DNA of 64,000 nt, from NCBI GenBank assembly GCA_014378715.1, contig JACMNE010000073.1:1-64000 (forward strand), read 5' to 3'. The translations under genes and the position numbers were made by a program. Shown one piece after another: positions 1 through 16,385 of this stretch (positions within the stretch are counted from its first letter, which is position 1; every line of letters begins with the position of its first letter). The notes under the pieces are model-generated. The model worked only from the letters and a program-made list of their open reading frames with translations. It was not told the DNA's origin and made no database searches. The DNA is from Microbacteriaceae bacterium (GTDB lineage: Bacteria > Actinomycetota > Actinomycetes > Actinomycetales > Microbacteriaceae).

Positions 1-696
1 GAGGTCGTCGAGGTTGGCCAGGAAGTCACCGTCGAGATCCTCGAGGTCGACCTCGAGCGCGAGCGCGTGTCGCTGTCGCTCAAGGCCACCCAGGAGGACC
101 CGTGGCAGGTCTTCGCCCGCACCCACGCCATCGGCCAGGTCGCCCCGGGCAAGGTCACGAAGCTCGTCCCCTTCGGCGCGTTCGTTCGCGTCGCAGAGGG
201 CATCGAGGGCCTCGTGCACATCTCCGAGCTGTCGGGCAAGCACGTCGAGCTCGCCGAGCAGGTCGTCTCGGTCGGCGACGAGGTGTTCGTCAAGGTCATC
301 GACATCGACCTCGAGCGCCGCCGTATCTCCCTCTCGCTGAAGCAGGCGAACGATGGAGTCGACCCCGAGGGCACCGAGTTCGACCCGGCCCTCTATGGAA
401 TGCTCACCGAGTACGACGACGCCGGGAACTACAAGTACCCCGACGGCTTCGACCCGGAGACCAACGAGTGGAAGGAAGGCTTCGAGACCCAGCGCGAGAA
501 GTGGGAGCAGGACTACGCTGCAGCCCAGGCTCGCTGGGAAGCCCACAAGAAGCAGGTTGCGACCGCCGCGACCGAGGTCCTCAACGCGCCAGCCGCCGCG
601 GGTTCCTCGTTCTCGAGCGACTCCGACTCGGCCGGAACACTGGCCGACGACGAGGCCCTCGCCGCCCTGCGCGAGAAGCTCTCGAACAACTCCTGA
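1..696 (+). CDS. rpsA: 30S ribosomal protein S1, C-terminal part (5' truncated by window edge)
   Basis: Frame 1 open from base 1; repeated S1 motifs (GKVTKLVPFGAFVRVAEGIEGLVHISELS...RRRISLSLKQA). Confidence 0.96.
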   Translation, partial: EVVEVGQEVTVEILEVDLERERVSLSLKATQEDPWQVFARTHAIGQVAPGKVTKLVPFGAFVRVAEGIEGLVHISELSGKHVELAEQVVSVGDEVFVKVIDIDLERRRISLSLKQANDGVDPEGTEFDPALYGMLTEYDDAGNYKYPDGFDPETNEWKEGFETQREKWEQDYAAAQARWEAHKKQVATAATEVLNAPAAAGSSFSSDSDSAGTLADDEALAALREKLSNNS

Positions 697-704
697 GTCA
701 CCAC

Positions 705-738
705 GGAACGGCCGGCCCCCACGGGGGTCGGCCGTTCC
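705..738. terminator. Strong hairpin between convergent rpsA and DUF4126 gene, probably bidirectional terminator
   Basis: GGAACGGCCGGCCCCC-AC-GGGGGTCGGCCGTTCC, 16-bp stem with one G:T pair. Confidence 0.75.
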
Positions 739-742
739 GCCG

Positions 743-1360
743 TTAACGGGCCGGTCGGGCCGGGGCGCGGCGGCGGCGGCGCACGAAGCGGACAGCCCAG
801 ACGACCGCGAGCACAAGCGCCGGAATCGCCAGCACCACGAGCACTGGGACGAGGATCGCGGAGACGACCAGAGCCACACTCGCCGCGTCCTCGAGCAAGC
901 TCGTGACGGGTGCCGCGATCCCCGCCGTCACCGCGTTCAGCACGGGCCGCACGGCCATCTTCGCCAAGTGCACCGCGAGCGCGATCAGCACTCCGGTGAC
1001 CACGGAACCCCACCCCACGGAGTCGAGGAAGCGAGCGGGGTCGGTCACCGCCACCGTCTGGCTCGCCGACCCCGACCCAAACGCGAGTCCACCGGCCGAG
1101 GGCCGCACGATCGTCTGGATCCAGTCGTTGACCGTGTCGACCGCCGGGATCTTGTCGGCCACGAACTCGATGAGCAGCAGCACCCCGAGGATGCCCATCA
1201 CCCAGCCGTTCTCCAGCCACGCCCACGCGGCTGGCAGTGTCAGCAGATCGCTGAACCTGGCGACAAGCCCGAGAGCCAGCAGCGGGATGTAGGCGTTGAG
1301 CCCAGCCGCCATCGCCAGCCCCGTGCCGGTCAGCAGCTCGAGCATCCGCTTCCTCCCCAC
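743..1360 (-). CDS. DUF4126 domain membrane protein
   Basis: 205 aa, N-term LLTGTGLAMAAGLNAYIPLLALGLVARF, multiple TM segments; resembles DUF4126 family. Confidence 0.75.
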   Translation of the reverse strand: MGRKRMLELLTGTGLAMAAGLNAYIPLLALGLVARFSDLLTLPAAWAWLENGWVMGILGVLLLIEFVADKIPAVDTVNDWIQTIVRPSAGGLAFGSGSASQTVAVTDPARFLDSVGWGSVVTGVLIALAVHLAKMAVRPVLNAVTAGIAAPVTSLLEDAASVALVVSAILVPVLVVLAIPALVLAVVWAVRFVRRRRRAPARPAR

Positions 1361-1407
1361 ATCCTTCCCCCGATCGTACGCGGCGGGTGCGCCGATAATA
1401 TGAGCGG

Positions 1408-2022
1408 ATGTATCTCATTGGCCTGACCGGTGGCATCGCCTCGGGCAAATCCCTCGTCAGCTCCCGTCTCGCCGAGCTGGGGGCCGTTGTCATCGACGCG
1501 GACAAGCTCGCCAGGGAGGTCGTCGAGCCGGGAACCGATGCGCTCGCGAGGATCGCGGAGGAGTTCGGTCCAGGAATCATGAGCCCCGAAGGCCGTCTCG
1601 ACCGTGCCGCCCTCGGCGCGATCGTCTTCGCCCACCCGCAGAGGCTCGCCCGGCTCAATGCGATCACCCACCCGGCGGTCACGGCACTGGCCAGGTCGCG
1701 GATGGACGCGACATCCGCTGCCGACCCCGCCGCCATCATCGTCTACGACGTCGCCCTGCTCGTCGAGGCGAGCGTCACCCACCCCTACGACCTCGTCGTG
1801 GTTGTCGAGGCGGGGGAGGAGCAACGACTGCGTCGGATGCTCGAGAACCGGGGGATGACCCGCGAGGACGCGCTGCGTCGCCTGCGCTCCCAGTCGACCG
1901 ACGCCGAGCGCCGCGCCGCCGCCGACGTGGTCATCGACAACTCCGGCAGCATCGAGGACACCCTCACCAGGGTCGATGCGCTCTGGGCCGGTATTCCCGG
2001 TTCCGCTGCTGGCAAACACTGA
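1408..2022 (+). CDS. coaE: Dephospho-CoA kinase
   Basis: MYLIGLTGGIASGKSLVSSRLAELGAVVIDADKLAREVV; P-loop and CoaE signature. Confidence 0.95.
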   Translation: MYLIGLTGGIASGKSLVSSRLAELGAVVIDADKLAREVVEPGTDALARIAEEFGPGIMSPEGRLDRAALGAIVFAHPQRLARLNAITHPAVTALARSRMDATSAADPAAIIVYDVALLVEASVTHPYDLVVVVEAGEEQRLRRMLENRGMTREDALRRLRSQSTDAERRAAADVVIDNSGSIEDTLTRVDALWAGIPGSAAGKH

Positions 2023-2056
2023 GCCCAGTGTCGGTGGTGCTGCCTAAGCTGGAGTC

Positions 2057-4123
2057 ATGGAACCAACGCGCTCTGTGCGCCCATTCGAGGTCATCAGCGA
2101 CTACACGCCCGGAGGCGACCAGCCGGCCGCGATCGCCGAGCTGACGGCGCGAATCAATGCCGGCGAAACGGATGTTGTGCTGCTGGGCGCCACCGGAACG
2201 GGCAAGTCCGCGACGACCGCCTGGCTCATCGAGCAGGTGCAGCGCCCCACCCTCGTTCTCGCCCACAACAAGACCCTCGCCGCCCAGCTCGCCAACGAGT
2301 TCCGCGAGCTCCTGCCCAACAACGCCGTCGAGTACTTCGTGTCCTACTACGACTACTACCAGCCGGAGGCCTACGTTCCGCAGACCGACACCTTCATCGA
2401 GAAGGACAGCTCGGTCAACGCCGAGGTCGAGCGCCTGCGGCACTCCACCACGAACTCGCTGCTCAGCCGGCGCGACGTCGTCGTCGTCTCCACCGTCTCC
2501 TGCATCTACGGGCTCGGCAGTTCCGAGGAGTACCTCGACGCGATGATCGCCCTGCAGGTGGGGATGCGTATCAACCGCGATGTGCTCATCCGCAAGTTCG
2601 TGTCGATGCAGTACCAGCGCAACGACGTCGACTTCTCCCGGGGCAACTTCCGGGTGCGCGGAGACACGATCGAGATCATCCCGATGTACGAGGAGCTCGC
2701 GATCCGCATCGAGATGTTCGGCGACGAGATCGAGGCGCTGTACTCCCTGCATCCGCTCACCGGCGACGTGGTGAAGAAGATGGACGCGGTGTCGGTGTTC
2801 CCCGGCTCGCACTACGTGGCGGGCGACGAGGCCATGCAGCGCGCGACCGTGACGATCAAGGAAGAGCTCGCCGAGCGCCTCGGCCAGCTCGAGCGCGAGG
2901 GCAAGCTCCTCGAGGCGCAGCGCCTGCGCATGCGCACGACCTTCGACCTCGAGATGATGGAGCAGATCGGCTTCTGCAGCGGGATCGAGAACTACTCCCG
3001 CCACATCGACCAGCGCGCGCCCGGCGAGGCGCCGCACTGCCTGATCGACTACTTCCCCGATGATCTCCTCGTCGTCATCGACGAGTCGCACGTCACCATC
3101 CCGCAGATCGGCGCGATGTACGAGGGCGACGCCTCACGCAAGCGCACGCTCGTCGAGCACGGCTTCCGGCTGCCGAGCGCGATGGACAACCGCCCGCTGA
3201 AGTTCAACGAGTTCCTCGACCGCGTCGGGCAGAAGGTCTACCTCTCTGCCACCCCGGGCAAGTACGAGATGGGCATCACCGACTCGGTCGTCGAGCAGAT
3301 CATCCGCCCGACCGGCCTCGTCGACCCACAGATCGTGGTCAAGCCAACCAAGGGCCAGATCGACGATCTCCTCGAGGAGATCCGCGTGCGCGCGGCCAAG
3401 GACGAGCGCGTGCTCGTCACGACCCTCACGAAGAAGATGGCCGAAGAGCTCACCGACTACCTCGGAGAGGCCGGGGTGCGGGTGCGCTATCTGCACTCCG
3501 ACGTCGACACTCTCCGCCGCGTCGAGCTGCTCACCGAGCTGCGGGCCGGGGTCTACGACGTGCTCGTGGGCATCAACCTCCTGAGGGAGGGTCTCGACCT
3601 GCCCGAGGTGTCGCTCGTGGCGATCCTCGATGCCGACAAGGAGGGGTTCCTGCGCTCGGCGACCTCGCTCATCCAGACGATCGGCCGCGCGGCGCGGAAC
3701 GTCTCCGGGGCGGTGCACATGTACGCCGACGTGCTCACCGACTCCATGAAGAAGGCGATCGAGGAGACCACGCGTCGCCGGGAGATCCAGGTGGCCTACA
3801 ACCTCGAGCGCGGTGTCGACCCCCAGCCGCTGCGCAAGCGCATCGCCGACATCACCGACATCCTCAACCGCGAGCAGGCCGACACCCAAGCCCTGCTGGC
3901 CGGGCGGGAGGGCAGGCGACGGTCGCCGACCCCGGGGCTTCGCCGCGAGGGCCTCGCCGCCGCGGGCGCCGGAGACCTCGAGACGATCATCCGCGACCTC
4001 AACGACCAGATGCTGCAGGCCGCGGGGGAACTCAAATTCGAGCTCGCCGCGCGCCTGCGGGACGAGGTCTCCGACCTCAAGAAGGAATTGCGCCAGATGG
4101 AAGCCGCCGGGCACCTCGTGTGA
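2057..4123 (+). CDS. uvrB: Excinuclease ABC subunit B
   Basis: 688 aa; [40 protein letters not shown]-terminal UVR motif. Confidence 0.98.
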   Translation: MEPTRSVRPFEVISDYTPGGDQPAAIAELTARINAGETDVVLLGATGTGKSATTAWLIEQVQRPTLVLAHNKTLAAQLANEFRELLPNNAVEYFVSYYDYYQPEAYVPQTDTFIEKDSSVNAEVERLRHSTTNSLLSRRDVVVVSTVSCIYGLGSSEEYLDAMIALQVGMRINRDVLIRKFVSMQYQRNDVDFSRGNFRVRGDTIEIIPMYEELAIRIEMFGDEIEALYSLHPLTGDVVKKMDAVSVFPGSHYVAGDEAMQRATVTIKEELAERLGQLEREGKLLEAQRLRMRTTFDLEMMEQIGFCSGIENYSRHIDQRAPGEAPHCLIDYFPDDLLVVIDESHVTIPQIGAMYEGDASRKRTLVEHGFRLPSAMDNRPLKFNEFLDRVGQKVYLSATPGKYEMGITDSVVEQIIRPTGLVDPQIVVKPTKGQIDDLLEEIRVRAAKDERVLVTTLTKKMAEELTDYLGEAGVRVRYLHSDVDTLRRVELLTELRAGVYDVLVGINLLREGLDLPEVSLVAILDADKEGFLRSATSLIQTIGRAARNVSGAVHMYADVLTDSMKKAIEETTRRREIQVAYNLERGVDPQPLRKRIADITDILNREQADTQALLAGREGRRRSPTPGLRREGLAAAGAGDLETIIRDLNDQMLQAAGELKFELAARLRDEVSDLKKELRQMEAAGHLV

Positions 4124-4197
4124 GCGGCCTCCGTTTCTCCCGGCCGCTCTCGGCCGCCTGTCAGTCTGCCCCCGACCGCCTACGTAGGATGTAAAGA

Positions 4198-7182
<2,985 letters not shown>

Positions 7183-7184
7183 CC

Positions 7185-9053
7185 ATGTCCACCACCGTCC
7201 ATTACCGCCCGAGGGCGGGGGAGATCCCGACCGACCCTGGCGTCTACCGCTTCCGCGACGAGACCGGCCGGGTGCTCTACGTCGGTAAGGCCAACAGCCT
7301 CCGGGCGCGGCTGAGCAACTATTTCGCCCCCCTGCCGAGCCTGCACGAGCGCACCAGGCGGATGGTGCTCAGCGCCGACTCCGTGGAGTGGACGGTCGTC
7401 GGCAGCGAGTTCGAGGCGCTTCAGCTCGAGTACACCTGGATCAAGGAGTACGACCCGCCGTTCAACGTCAAGTTCCGCGACGACAAGACCTACCCCTACC
7501 TCGCCATCACCCTGGGTGATCCGGTGCCGCGGGTGTTCATCACCCGCAACCGCAAACTGACGGGGGCGAGGTACTTCGGGCCGTACACAAAGGTCTGGGC
7601 GATCCGCGAGACGGTCGACCAGATGCTCAAGGCCTTCCCGATGCGCAGCTGCACCGACTCCACCTACAAGCGCGCGGAGCAGACCGGCCGGCCCTGCCTG
7701 CTCGGCGACATCGGCAAGTGCGTCGCCCCCTGTGTGAAGCGGGTGACGAAGGAGGAGCACAAGTCGGTGGCCCTCGACTTCGCGTCGTTCATGGGCGGCA
7801 ATGACTCCCGTTACCTGGCCGACCTGACGGCGAAGATGAAGGCCGCGGCGGCCTCAACGGACTATGAGTCGGCGGCGAAGTACCGCGATCAGCTCGGCGC
7901 CCTCGAGGGGGCCCTCTCCAAGAGCACGATCGTGCTCCACGACGACGTCGACGTCGACATCTTCGGCATCGCCCACGATGAGCTCGCCGCCGCCGTGCAA
8001 CAGTTCATCGTGCGTGGCGGGCGCATCCGCGGTGTGCGCGGCTGGGTCGTCGACAAGGAGCTCGACCTCGATCTGGGCAGCCTCGTCGACACCGTCTTGC
8101 AGAACGCCTATGACGATGCCACACCCCCGCGGGAAATCCTCGTCCCGGAACTGCCGTCGGACGCCACGGCACTCGAGTCGCTCCTCACCGGCATCCGCGC
8201 CTCCCGTGGATCCACCGGCCGGGTGGGTCTTCACACCGCCCAGCGCGGGGATAAAGCGGCGCTCGCTCTGACCGTGCGCACCAACGCCCACAACGCGCTG
8301 GTGCTGTACAAGTCCCGACGCAGTGGGGACTTTGTCGCCAGATCGAAGGCCCTCGCCGACATCCAGGCCGCCCTCGGTATGCCGGACGCCCCGCTCCGGA
8401 TGGAGTGCTACGACGTCTCCCACCTGAGCGGCACCAACATCGTGGCCTCGATGGTCGTCTTCGAGGACGGCCTGCCGAAGAAGGACCAGTACCGCCGGTT
8501 CAGCATCCCCGAGTCCACCGACGACACCCAGTCGATCTACCTGACCCTCGCCCGGCGGGTTGCGAACATCGACCAGGAGACGACCAGGGCCGCCGACGAC
8601 GACACCGCGACCAAGAAGTTCGCCTACCGTCCGAACCTGCTGATCGTCGACGGCGGCCAGCCGCAGGTGGCCGCCGCGAAACGCGCGCTCGACGAGGCGG
8701 GAGTCACCGGAATCCAGCTCTGCGGCATCGCCAAACGGCTCGAGGAGATCTGGCTGCCCGACTCCGACTACCCCGTCATCCTGCCGCGCAACAGCGATGC
8801 CCTATTCCTCTTCCAGCGAATCCGGGACGAGGCCCACCGGTTCGCGATCACCTATCAGCGCCAGAAGCGTAAGAAGGATGTCTCCTCGGCTCTCGAGGAC
8901 ATCCCGGGCCTCGGCCCCGCCCGCATCCGCGAGCTTCTCAGGCAGTTCGGCTCCGTGCGGCAAATCAAGGCGGCCGACCCTGCCGCGATCGCCGGGGTCA
9001 AGGGCATCGGCGCCGCCCTGGCCGCCGCGATCTCCGCCGCCCTGCGCGAATGA
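7185..9053 (+). CDS. uvrC: Excinuclease ABC subunit C
   Basis: 622 aa; GIY-YIG N-term ([18 protein letters not shown]), UVR motif, C-term HhH. Confidence 0.98.
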   Translation: MSTTVHYRPRAGEIPTDPGVYRFRDETGRVLYVGKANSLRARLSNYFAPLPSLHERTRRMVLSADSVEWTVVGSEFEALQLEYTWIKEYDPPFNVKFRDDKTYPYLAITLGDPVPRVFITRNRKLTGARYFGPYTKVWAIRETVDQMLKAFPMRSCTDSTYKRAEQTGRPCLLGDIGKCVAPCVKRVTKEEHKSVALDFASFMGGNDSRYLADLTAKMKAAAASTDYESAAKYRDQLGALEGALSKSTIVLHDDVDVDIFGIAHDELAAAVQQFIVRGGRIRGVRGWVVDKELDLDLGSLVDTVLQNAYDDATPPREILVPELPSDATALESLLTGIRASRGSTGRVGLHTAQRGDKAALALTVRTNAHNALVLYKSRRSGDFVARSKALADIQAALGMPDAPLRMECYDVSHLSGTNIVASMVVFEDGLPKKDQYRRFSIPESTDDTQSIYLTLARRVANIDQETTRAADDDTATKKFAYRPNLLIVDGGQPQVAAAKRALDEAGVTGIQLCGIAKRLEEIWLPDSDYPVILPRNSDALFLFQRIRDEAHRFAITYQRQKRKKDVSSALEDIPGLGPARIRELLRQFGSVRQIKAADPAAIAGVKGIGAALAAAISAALRE

Positions 9054-9151
9054 CCGCGTCCCGTGAACTCGGGCGCCCGAGTCCATACGCCACGCATCGA
9101 TAGGCTGGAAGAGACCATCCGACAGATCCACCAGGAAGCGGCGCAGCATCA

Positions 9152-10027
9152 ATGAACGACGATTCCCCGCAGCAGGAGATCCTCATCGTGACCGGAATGT
9201 CGGGGGCTGGCCGATCGACGGTCGGGAACGCGCTCGAGGACCTCGGCTGGTACGTCGTCGACAACCTCCCCCCGCAGATGCTCAGGCCCCTCGTCGAGCT
9301 CGTGGAACGGGCGGGGACCACCCTTCCCCAGATCGCCGCCGTCGTCGACGTGCGCGGCGGACACCTGTTCTCCGACCTCAAGGACATCGTTGAGTCCCTC
9401 CGCGAGGGGACCCAGATCCGGGTGCTCTTCCTCGAGGCAACGGATGCTGCGCTCGTGCGCCGCTTCGAACAGGTACGCCGACCCCATCCCCTCCAGGAGG
9501 ACGGGACGATCCTCGACGGCATCCGCGCAGAGCGGGCGAGGATGCTCGACATGCGAGAGCTCAGTGACCTCATCATCGACACGTCCGACCTGAATATCCA
9601 TCAGCTCTCCACGACCGTCGCCGACAGCTTCTCGGGGGCCGACACGCCCGGGCTGCAGGTCACGGTGCTCAGCTTCGGTTTCAAGTACGGGCTTCCGACC
9701 GACGCTGACCTCGTGGCCGACATGCGGTTCCTGCCCAATCCCTTCTGGGTTCCCGAGCTACGCCCCTTCACCGGCCTCGACCCCGAGGTGAGGGAGTTCG
9801 TGCTGGCGCAGGAAGGGGCGACCGAATTCGTGACAAACTACCTTGCGGCCATCACCCCCGTGCTCGCCGGGTACCAGCGCGAGAACAAGAGACACGCTAC
9901 GATCGCCATTGGATGCACCGGGGGGAAGCATCGATCCGTTGCTGTCGCTGAAGAATTCGCAGCACGACTTCGGGGCGTGCCCGGTGTGGCCGTGAGCGTC
10001 AAACACCGCGACCTCGGGCGCGAGTGA
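9152..10027 (+). CDS. rapZ: RNase adapter RapZ / YvcJ family nucleotide-binding protein
   Basis: [33 protein letters not shown]-term [10 protein letters not shown]. Confidence 0.95.
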   Translation: MNDDSPQQEILIVTGMSGAGRSTVGNALEDLGWYVVDNLPPQMLRPLVELVERAGTTLPQIAAVVDVRGGHLFSDLKDIVESLREGTQIRVLFLEATDAALVRRFEQVRRPHPLQEDGTILDGIRAERARMLDMRELSDLIIDTSDLNIHQLSTTVADSFSGADTPGLQVTVLSFGFKYGLPTDADLVADMRFLPNPFWVPELRPFTGLDPEVREFVLAQEGATEFVTNYLAAITPVLAGYQRENKRHATIAIGCTGGKHRSVAVAEEFAARLRGVPGVAVSVKHRDLGRE

Positions 10028-10089
10028 GACCGGCCGGGCGTACCCGGAACCGGCTCCCGACGACACAATCAGCAAAGGATTTCTTTTAA

Positions 10090-11070
10090 GTGGCACTCAC
10101 CGCCGACGTCAAAGACGAACTAGCGAGAATCGATATATCCAAGACGACGGTGCGCGCAGCCGAACTCGCCACGATCCTCCGATTCTCCGGGGGACTGCAT
10201 CTCATCTCCGGTCGCATCGCGGTCGAATCGGAACTCGACACCGCGCAGCTGGCGCGCCGGGTGCGCAAGGACCTGGCTGAGCTCTACGGCGTACGCAGCG
10301 AGATCTCGGTGATCTCGGCCTCTGGCCTGCGCCGTACCAGCCACTACCTGGTGCGGGTACTCGACGGCGGGGAGACCCTCGCCAGACAGACCGGACTCCT
10401 CGACGCCCGGCGCCGCCCCATCCGCGGCCTCCCGAATCGGCTGACCACCGGCAGTCGCGAGGAGATCGCCGCCGTCTGGCGCGGGGCCTTCCTCGCCCAC
10501 GGCTCCCTCACCGACCCCGGCCGCTCCGCCGCACTCGAGATCACCTGCCCCGGCAACGAGTCCGCGATGGCCCTCGTGGGCGCGGCCGGCCGCCTCAAGG
10601 TCGCCGCGAAGGCCCGCGAGGTGCGCGGCGTGCACCGGGTGGTCATCCGCGACGGCGACGCTATCAGCGCCATGCTCGTGCACATGGGCGCTCATGCGAC
10701 GGTGTTGCACTGGGAGGAGCTGCGCCAGCGACGGGAAGTGCGAGCCACGGCCAACCGGCTGGTCAACTTCGACGACGCCAACCTCCGCCGCTCCGCCCAG
10801 GCGGCCGTCGCGGCATGCGCCCGGGTCGAGCGTGCGCTCGAGATCCTCGACGGCGATGTGCCGAAGCATCTCAGGTACGCGGGGGAGCTGCGCCTGAGCT
10901 TCCGCGACTCGAGCCTGGACGAGCTCGGGCACCACGCCGATCCCCCCATGACGAAGGACGCCGTCGCGGGCCGGATCCGCCGGCTGCTCGCCATGGCCGA
11001 CAAGCGCGCCGTCGACCTGGGCATCCCCGGCACCGACGCAAACCTGCCCCCCGACTACGATGACGCCTGA
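10090..11070 (+). CDS. whiA: DNA-binding protein WhiA
   Basis: [62 protein letters not shown]. Confidence 0.96.
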   Translation: MALTADVKDELARIDISKTTVRAAELATILRFSGGLHLISGRIAVESELDTAQLARRVRKDLAELYGVRSEISVISASGLRRTSHYLVRVLDGGETLARQTGLLDARRRPIRGLPNRLTTGSREEIAAVWRGAFLAHGSLTDPGRSAALEITCPGNESAMALVGAAGRLKVAAKAREVRGVHRVVIRDGDAISAMLVHMGAHATVLHWEELRQRREVRATANRLVNFDDANLRRSAQAAVAACARVERALEILDGDVPKHLRYAGELRLSFRDSSLDELGHHADPPMTKDAVAGRIRRLLAMADKRAVDLGIPGTDANLPPDYDDA

Positions 11071-11168
11071 TCGGGACTATCCCGGCGTTACCCACAACCC
11101 GTAACTAGAATAAAACGGCTGTCCACCACCCGCATGAGCAGGTGGATCTCAACCCAAGGAGACTTCGA

Positions 11169-12897
<1,729 letters not shown>

Positions 12898-12914
12898 TCG
12901 CCGGGACGAGTTTC

Positions 12915-14132
12915 GTGGCGCTGCGCACCATCGAGTCCCTAGGGTCACTCACCGGCAAGAAGGTCATCGTCCGCTGCGACCTGAACGTGCCGTTGAAGGA
13001 CGGCGCGATCACCGACGACGGGCGCATCCGCGCATCGTTACCGACTCTCCGTCTGCTCATGGCGGCCGGGGCGCGTGTCATCGTGATCTCGCACCTCGGC
13101 CGCCCCGACGGGGTATCCGACGACCGGTACAGTCTCGCGCCGGTCGCCACCCGCCTCAGCGAGCTGCTCGAGGTCGACGTGACGTTCGCGAACGACACGG
13201 TCGGCACCGCCGCCGCCGACGCCACGTTCGCCCTCGCGGACGGCGAGGTCGCTGTGCTCGAGAACCTCAGATTCAATCCGGGCGAGACCTCGAGCTCCGC
13301 CGAGGAGCGGAACGCCTTCGCCTCCGTGCTCGCGGGCTTCGGTGACGCCCTCGTCTCCGACGGGTTCGGGGTCGTACACCGCAAGCAGGCGAGCGTCTAC
13401 GAACTCGCCGAGCTGCTCCCGAGCGCCGCAGGCACCCTCATCGCTGACGAGCTCGCCGTGCTCGACCGGCTCACCGCGTCGCCCACGAAGCCCTACACCG
13501 TGGTGCTCGGCGGCTCGAAGGTCTCCGACAAGCTCGGCGTCATAGCGCACCTGCTTCCCCGGGTCGACTCCCTGCTCATCGGCGGCGGAATGGTCTTCAC
13601 CTTCCTCGCCGCGCAGGGCCACCGAGTGGGCGCCAGCCTGCTCGAGACCGACCAGCTCGACGTTGTGCGCGGATACCTCGCCGAGGCCGACCGCCTCGGT
13701 GTGAAGATCGTGCTCCCGACCGACATCGTGGTCGCCTCCAGCTTCGGGGCGGACGCCGAGCACGTGATCAGCCCCGCCGACTCCATCGAGGAGACGGCGT
13801 TCGGCCCCTCGGGGCTGGGCCTCGACATCGGGCCCGAGTCCGCTGCGCGCTTCGCTGACATCATCCGCTCGTCGAAGACGGTCTTCTGGAACGGCCCGAT
13901 GGGTGTCTTCGAACTCCCCGCATTCGCCGCGGGGACGAAGACCGTCGCGCAGGCGCTCACCGAGATCGACGGGCTGTCTGTCGTCGGAGGGGGCGACTCG
14001 GCGGCCGCGGTTCGAGCGCTCGGATTCACCGACGAGCAATTTGGACATATTTCAACGGGCGGCGGTGCCAGCCTCGAATTCCTCGAGGGTGCCTTGCTCC
14101 CAGGACTGGAGATACTCGGATGGCACGCGTGA
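12915..14132 (+). CDS. pgk: Phosphoglycerate kinase
   Basis: KKVIVRCDLNVPLKDG; VLGGSKVSDKLGVI; VVGGGDSAAAV; GTG start inferred. Confidence 0.97.
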   Translation: MALRTIESLGSLTGKKVIVRCDLNVPLKDGAITDDGRIRASLPTLRLLMAAGARVIVISHLGRPDGVSDDRYSLAPVATRLSELLEVDVTFANDTVGTAAADATFALADGEVAVLENLRFNPGETSSSAEERNAFASVLAGFGDALVSDGFGVVHRKQASVYELAELLPSAAGTLIADELAVLDRLTASPTKPYTVVLGGSKVSDKLGVIAHLLPRVDSLLIGGGMVFTFLAAQGHRVGASLLETDQLDVVRGYLAEADRLGVKIVLPTDIVVASSFGADAEHVISPADSIEETAFGPSGLGLDIGPESAARFADIIRSSKTVFWNGPMGVFELPAFAAGTKTVAQALTEIDGLSVVGGGDSAAAVRALGFTDEQFGHISTGGGASLEFLEGALLPGLEILGWHA

Positions 14133-14923
14133 CCACCACCGGAGCACGGACGCCCTTCATCGCGGGCAACTGGAAGCTCAACCTCGACCACCTGCAGTCG
14201 ATTGCCTTCGTGCAGAAGCTTGCCTGGAGCCTCAAGGACGCCCGGCTCGACTTCAACGAGGTCGAGGTGGCGGTCTTCCCGCCGTTCACCGATCTGCGCT
14301 CCGTGCAGACGCTGATCTCGGCTGACAAACTGCCCCTGAAATTCGGCGCACAGGACCTCTCAGAGCACGACTCCGGCGCATACACGGGCGAGATCTCCGG
14401 CGCCTTCCTCAAGGCACTCGACTGCCAGTACGTGATCATCGGGCACTCGGAGCGCCGCACCCTCCACAACGAGGGTGACGACGTGGTCGCGGCGAAGACC
14501 GCCGCCGCCGTCAGGCACGGGCTCGTGCCGGTGGTCTGCGTCGGCGAGACCGCCGAGGACCTCGAGAAGCACGGCCCGAGCGCGGTCCCCGTCGCCCAGC
14601 TGAAGGCGGCCATCGCCGGCCTCACCGCCGGCACCGATATCGTCGTGGCCTATGAGCCCGTCTGGGCCATCGGATCGGGCCAGGCCGCCACCCCCGAGCA
14701 GGCCGAGCAGGTCGCGGTGCAGTTGCGCGCCGTCGTCGCCGACCTCCTCGGACAGGAGGCGGCGGACGCCACACGGATCCTCTACGGCGGCTCAGTGAAG
14801 TCCGGCAACATCGCGGGATTCATGCGCGAACCCAACGTCGACGGGGCCCTGGTCGGTGGCGCAAGCCTCGACATCCCCGAATTCTCAAGCATTATTCGTT
14901 TTCAGAAGCATGTCGGCGTCTAA
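14120..14923 (+). CDS. tpiA: Triose-phosphate isomerase
   Basis: PFIAGNWKLN; VIIGHSERR; AYEPVWAIGSG; ILYGGSVK. Confidence 0.97.
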   Translation: MARVTTTGARTPFIAGNWKLNLDHLQSIAFVQKLAWSLKDARLDFNEVEVAVFPPFTDLRSVQTLISADKLPLKFGAQDLSEHDSGAYTGEISGAFLKALDCQYVIIGHSERRTLHNEGDDVVAAKTAAAVRHGLVPVVCVGETAEDLEKHGPSAVPVAQLKAAIAGLTAGTDIVVAYEPVWAIGSGQAATPEQAEQVAVQLRAVVADLLGQEAADATRILYGGSVKSGNIAGFMREPNVDGALVGGASLDIPEFSSIIRFQKHVGV

Positions 14924-14972
14924 CCTCCGGATATACTGATAAACGGTTTAACGCAGCTTTGAAAGGCAATTC

Positions 14973-15221
14973 GTGGAAATTCTCCAGGTCATCCTGCAGG
15001 TGTTGCTCGGTCTCACGAGCCTCCTGCTGACCTTGCTCATCCTGTTGCATCGTGGTCGCGGTGGCGGGCTCTCTGACATGTTCGGCGGGGGAGTGACTTC
15101 GAACCTGGGAGCATCCGGCGTCGCCGAGCGCAACCTCAATCGCATCACGGTGTTTCTCGGGCTGTTGTGGATTACCTGCATCGTGGTCCTAGGACTCATC
15201 ACCAAGTTCAGCGGCAGTTAG
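14973..15221 (+). CDS. secG: Preprotein translocase subunit SecG
   Basis: 82 aa, two TM helices, LLHRGRGGGLSDMFGGG; canonical position after tpi. Confidence 0.93.
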   Translation: MEILQVILQVLLGLTSLLLTLLILLHRGRGGGLSDMFGGGVTSNLGASGVAERNLNRITVFLGLLWITCIVVLGLITKFSGS

Positions 15222-15229
15222 GACACGAG

Positions 15230-15595
15230 ATGGCATCTGGCGGAAGTGCAATTCGTGGCTCGCGGGTGGGCTCCGGCCCCATGGGCGAGCAGGACCGCGG
15301 TTACCACGCGGAGCGTATCGCTGTGTCGTACTGGGATGCACTCGGCAACGAGACGGTGCGCCACTTCTCGGCGGCGCTGCCCGACGACGAAATCCCCGAG
15401 ACGATCGACTCCCCGCAGTCTGGCCTGCCCGCCGGTCGGGACAAGGCGAACCCGCCGAGCCTCGTCAAGCTCGAGCCCTACAAGACGCACCTGGCGTACG
15501 TGAAGGAGCGCCGCACCGAAGAGGAAGCGGCAGAACTCCTGAACGAGGCGCTAGTGCAGCTTCGCTCGCGGCGTGGCAAGGTCAGCCCCCAGTAG
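15230..15595 (+). CDS. rbpA: RNA polymerase-binding protein RbpA
   Basis: GSAIRGSRVGSGPMGEQDRGYHAERIAVSYWDALGNETVRHFSA...RRTEEEAAELLNEALVQLR. Confidence 0.95.
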   Translation: MASGGSAIRGSRVGSGPMGEQDRGYHAERIAVSYWDALGNETVRHFSAALPDDEIPETIDSPQSGLPAGRDKANPPSLVKLEPYKTHLAYVKERRTEEEAAELLNEALVQLRSRRGKVSPQ

Positions 15596-15614
15596 CCCGC
15601 TGGGAACTGATCGG

Positions 15615-16385
15615 TCAGTATTCCTGGCCGATCAGTTCGTCGGGAACCTCGGCTGCCGCCGCGCTGTCGACGAAGAACACCGTTCGCTTGATGCCGCGAG
15701 CCCCGGCGGCGGGTACCTGCGAGGTGCGGGCGCCAGCGAGAGCCAGCCCAAGCGCGGATGCCTTGTCCGCGCCGGCCAGGGCGAGCCAGATGCGGTCGGA
15801 GCTGTTGAGGGCTCCGAGCGTCAGGCTGAGGCGCTCGGGCGGGGGCTTCGGCGCGTTGCGCACCGCGATCACCGACCCCTCAGTCACCTCGATGCCCTCG
15901 GCGTCGGGGAAGAGCGACGCGATGTGGCCGTCCGGCCCGATACCGAGGAACGTGATGTCGAAGACGGGCCACTCGGCGCCCTCTGCGGCATGGGCGGCGA
16001 GGGCGCTCGCGTGAGCGAGAGCCGCGGTGTCGAGGTCATCCGCTTCTCCCGCCGCTGGGAAGGCGTGGACGTGCTCGGGCAGCAGGGCGACGTGGTCGAG
16101 CAGGGCCGAGGCAGCCTGGAAGTCGTTGCGTTCGGCATCCCCCCGGGGGAGCCAGCGCTCGTCGCCCCACCACACGTGCACCCGCGCCCAGTCGATGGAG
16201 TCGCGGGCGCCGGACTCGTTGATGGCCCGGAGGATCCCGGTGCCGACGCCGCCTCCGGTGAGCACCACGTGCACCTCGGGCTTGTCGTCGAGCAGATCGA
16301 TCACCTTGGTGATGAATCGCGCGGCGACGGACCCGGTCAGCGAGGGGATGTCAGGATGCACCAGCACCCGGCGCTGGGTCGTCAT
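15615..16385 (-). CDS. pgl: 6-phosphogluconolactonase
   Basis: 257 aa; VVLTGGGVGTGILRAI, WWGDERWLPRGDAERN, LGIGPDGHIASLFP. Confidence 0.95.
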   Translation of the reverse strand: MTTQRRVLVHPDIPSLTGSVAARFITKVIDLLDDKPEVHVVLTGGGVGTGILRAINESGARDSIDWARVHVWWGDERWLPRGDAERNDFQAASALLDHVALLPEHVHAFPAAGEADDLDTAALAHASALAAHAAEGAEWPVFDITFLGIGPDGHIASLFPDAEGIEVTEGSVIAVRNAPKPPPERLSLTLGALNSSDRIWLALAGADKASALGLALAGARTSQVPAAGARGIKRTVFFVDSAAAAEVPDELIGQEY